In this document: piece after piece, positions 62,100 through 64,000 of the stretch | How the letters are laid out: each line of letters starts with the position of its first letter | Position numbering within the stretch: position 1 is the stretch's first letter | DNA from: an uncultured Bacteroides sp. | Lineage (GTDB): Bacteria; Bacteroidota; Bacteroidia; Bacteroidales; Bacteroidaceae | Direction of reading: 5' to 3' | DNA: 64,000 nucleotides | Assembly: GCF_937912035.1 (NCBI RefSeq) | Contig: NZ_CALDPF010000022.1 | Coordinates: 62,001 to 126,000 of the forward strand | The notes under the pieces: generated by a model | The model's input: the letters and a program-made list of their open reading frames with translations, nothing else | Told to the model about the DNA's origin: nothing | Database searches by the model: none | Program-made: the position numbers and the translations under genes

Positions 62100-64000
62100 A
62101 AGAACGTCTAATATTTTGTGGCGTAGTACCATAGAATGTTTTAAACAACTTACTAAAATACCTAGGAGAAGAGAAGCCTAACTTCAAAGATATTTCGGAG
62201 ATATTCAGTTCCTGATTCTCCTTAATCAGATTCATTGCCTCTTCCATTTTTATTTTTATAATAAATTCATTAGGTGGCATTCCTACTATCTGTTTAAATT
62301 TATTATACAGCTTACTGCGTCCCATACACAATTCGTTTGCCAATACATTTACATCAAAATCCGCATTTTCAAAATTTTCACGTATTATATCAATACATTT
62401 CTTCAACAATTTTCTATCTGAATCGCTAATTGCATCATCCTCTGTTGTTTGAGGAATTATGTTATCTCCACACCATGCGACAATTCTTTTCTTGTTCTTT
62501 ATAAGATTTCTACATCTGGCCTGTAATACACGTACATCAAACGGCTTCAATATACAATCATCCGCACCAGCCATAAAGGCTTCAACTACAGTCTCGGAAG
62601 CCAAATCATTGGTAAGAAGTATTATAGAGATATTATTCAACTCAATATTATTCTTTATCCTATAACAAAGATCTTTACCAGAAGAATCATTCACAGTCAT
62701 TTCAGCTATTATAATATCAGGATGTATTTCATTTGCCATATCAAAAGCAGAAGATAAGTCTTTTGAAAAATGGAGAGTATATGATGAATATAAGATATCA
62801 TTCAATATTGAGCTCAGATCTTCGTTATCAACAACAACTAAAACATGTGGCTTTGCATCATTTTTTTCAGGAGTTTCTTCTAGCTCAATATTTTTATCAA
62901 CAATATGCACCGGAATATCAATAGTATTATCCGATGGCAATACAAAACTATTTTCATTATTTCTTGCCAACTCCTCACTGGTAAAATGTGCATTTCCCAA
63001 ACGTAATTTAACAACAAACTCTGAACCATTATTCTTATCACTCAAAGCATGAATTGAACCATGGTGCATTTCAATTATATTCTTTGCCAATGTCAATCCT
63101 ATGCCTGTACCTTCTATATCAAACCTCTTTGAAGTATTGTCTTTAATTAAAATTTGATTGAATATTTGTTCTATTTCTTCTGATGTCATACCAATACCTG
63201 TATCTTTAACAGATATTACCAACTCAAAATTCTGTTTTTTTATACTTATATCCACATTACCACCATCTGGAGTATATTTCAATGCGTTCAATATTATATT
63301 CGAGAAAACCTTTTGCATCTGATTAGGATCGCACCATATTGTTTGCAAACCTACCGATGATGAAAAATGATAATTAATATTTTTCTGTTTTGAATAATCG
63401 ATGAACGAAGAATAAATCTGTTTAATGAAATTGGTTATCTCAACTTCTTCAATATGCAATTTCATCTGTCCTTCCTCTATTTTCTGAAAATCAAGCAGTT
63501 CAGTTATTAGGGTCCTGAGATTCCATGCATTCCTGTATACTTTCTGCAATTTGTTGTTTATCGACAAACTTATGTTATCTGAATGCAGCAGACTCTCTAT
63601 CTGTCCTAATATTAACGTTAACGGAGTTCTTATTTCATGCGAAATAGAAGTGAAAAAGTTTATTTTCATTTTGTTTAAGTCTTCAATACGTTCTTTTTCA
63701 GCTCTCTCATATACAAGACTGGTACGTAATGACGTCTGACGTATTATAACAGCAACTACAGCACCAAGAACCAGTATAACAATTATAACATAAAATATAT
63801 AGGCAAGTGAAGTCGCATAGAAAGGAGGAGTTATACAAATATCTATACTGTTTGTTGGTGTTGTACTGATTTCCTCAGGCAATACCGACTTAACTTCCAA
63901 TCTATAATTACCATACGGAAGATTTGTATAAGTTATTCTGTTACTGGTTGATATGTTCCAACTATTATCAAAACCATGAAGTTTATATTCGTATGAATTG
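62098..64000 (-). CDS. Hybrid two-component system (HTCS 2), 5' partial, with a receiver lacking the phosphoacceptor Asp
   Basis: The frame stays open to the window end; residues before the TTG at 63900 read YEYKLHGFDNSW and continue a Y_Y_Y domain, so the start lies outside. In order come Y_Y_Y, a membrane helix, HisKA (FTSISHEIRTPLT, His intact), HATPase (NIILNALKYTPDG, DTGIGMT, GTGIGLTLAKN), a receiver and an AraC-type domain (MGRSKLYNKFKQIVGMPPNE, LGFSSPRYFSKLFKTFYG). In the receiver, HTCS 1 has HPDIILSDVMMP while here it is HPDIIIAEMTVN: Glu (codon 62701-62703) replaces the phosphorylated Asp. The acidic pocket is also reduced (VVDNED against IVEDDED), but the Lys of LKPFDV is kept. It may be constitutive, phosphate-independent or decaying. 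It is convergent with SusD pair 3. Confidence 0.93.
   Translation of the reverse strand, partial: NSYEYKLHGFDNSWNISTSNRITYTNLPYGNYRLEVKSVLPEEISTTPTNSIDICITPPFYATSLAYIFYVIIVILVLGAVVAVIIRQTSLRTSLVYERAEKERIEDLNKMKINFFTSISHEIRTPLTLILGQIESLLHSDNISLSINNKLQKVYRNAWNLRTLITELLDFQKIEEGQMKLHIEEVEITNFIKQIYSSFIDYSKQKNINYHFSSSVGLQTIWCDPNQMQKVFSNIILNALKYTPDGGNVDISIKKQNFELVISVKDTGIGMTSEEIEQIFNQILIKDNTSKRFDIEGTGIGLTLAKNIIEMHHGSIHALSDKNNGSEFVVKLRLGNAHFTSEELARNNENSFVLPSDNTIDIPVHIVDKNIELEETPEKNDAKPHVLVVVDNEDLSSILNDILYSSYTLHFSKDLSSAFDMANEIHPDIIIAEMTVNDSSGKDLCYRIKNNIELNNISIILLTNDLASETVVEAFMAGADDCILKPFDVRVLQARCRNLIKNKKRIVAWCGDNIIPQTTEDDAISDSDRKLLKKCIDIIRENFENADFDVNVLANELCMGRSKLYNKFKQIVGMPPNEFIIKIKMEEAMNLIKENQELNISEISLKLGFSSPRYFSKLFKTFYGTTPQNIRRS

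Noticed and set aside
63898..63900. TTG start codon for HTCS 2
   Set aside because: The frame continues upstream to the window end and encodes the rest of a Y_Y_Y domain, so the TTG is an internal Leu.

Overview
The window is a stretch of a Bacteroidales (Bacteroidota) chromosome, most like a gut Bacteroides, Phocaeicola or Prevotella relative. The signs are three SusC/SusD pairs, hybrid two-component systems (HTCS), Ser-type sulfatases, AT-rich spacers and several promoters of the Bacteroides form TTTG-N19-21-TAnnTTTG. I cannot name the species. No rRNA, tRNA, CRISPR array, insertion sequence or phage gene was seen.

Layout. (1) 1-3267, + strand: the tail of one carbohydrate locus, with a GH88 unsaturated glucuronyl hydrolase open at the window edge, a DUF2264 lipoprotein and a GxDLY/SGNH esterase, closed by a 15-bp-stem terminator. 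(2) 3516-8862, + strand: an autoregulated-looking envelope operon of ABC ATPase, permease, YtrA-type GntR regulator, DUF2807 lipoprotein and an outer-membrane barrel protein, with a consensus promoter and a dyad over the expected start site. (3) 8983-18777: general genes, namely an AAA/DUF4143 ATPase, rmuC, a U32 protein coupled to metA, an FKBP lipoprotein after glycyl-tRNA synthetase, and a MATE exporter. Two unusual tandem-repeat blocks lie between these genes.

(4) 18800-64000: a large polysaccharide utilization locus (PUL). Two tandem SusC/SusD pairs (51915 down to 42405) are followed on the - strand by GH88, GH89, a LacZ-type GH2, an endonuclease/exonuclease/phosphatase-fold protein, a second GH2, a sulfatase, GH29, GH95, a second sulfatase, two coupled PL8 lyases and a GH109-like protein. 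Upstream lie a complete HTCS, a divergent third SusC/SusD pair, and a second HTCS that leaves the window. Hairpins, two with clear T-tracts, split the enzyme run and probably set expression steps.

How it may work (inference): PL8 lyases cut an acidic polysaccharide beside uronic acids. GH88 removes the resulting unsaturated uronate. The sulfatases remove sulfate, GH29 and GH95 remove alpha-fucose (or alpha-galactose), the GH2 enzymes remove beta-galactose or beta-glucuronate, GH89 removes alpha-GlcNAc, and the GH109-like protein may remove alpha-GalNAc in the cytoplasm. This combination points to a sulfated, fucosylated, uronate-containing glycan with alpha-linked HexNAc, but the exact substrate cannot be read from sequence. 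The most unexpected single observation is that the second HTCS has a receiver domain in which the phosphoacceptor aspartate is replaced by glutamate.
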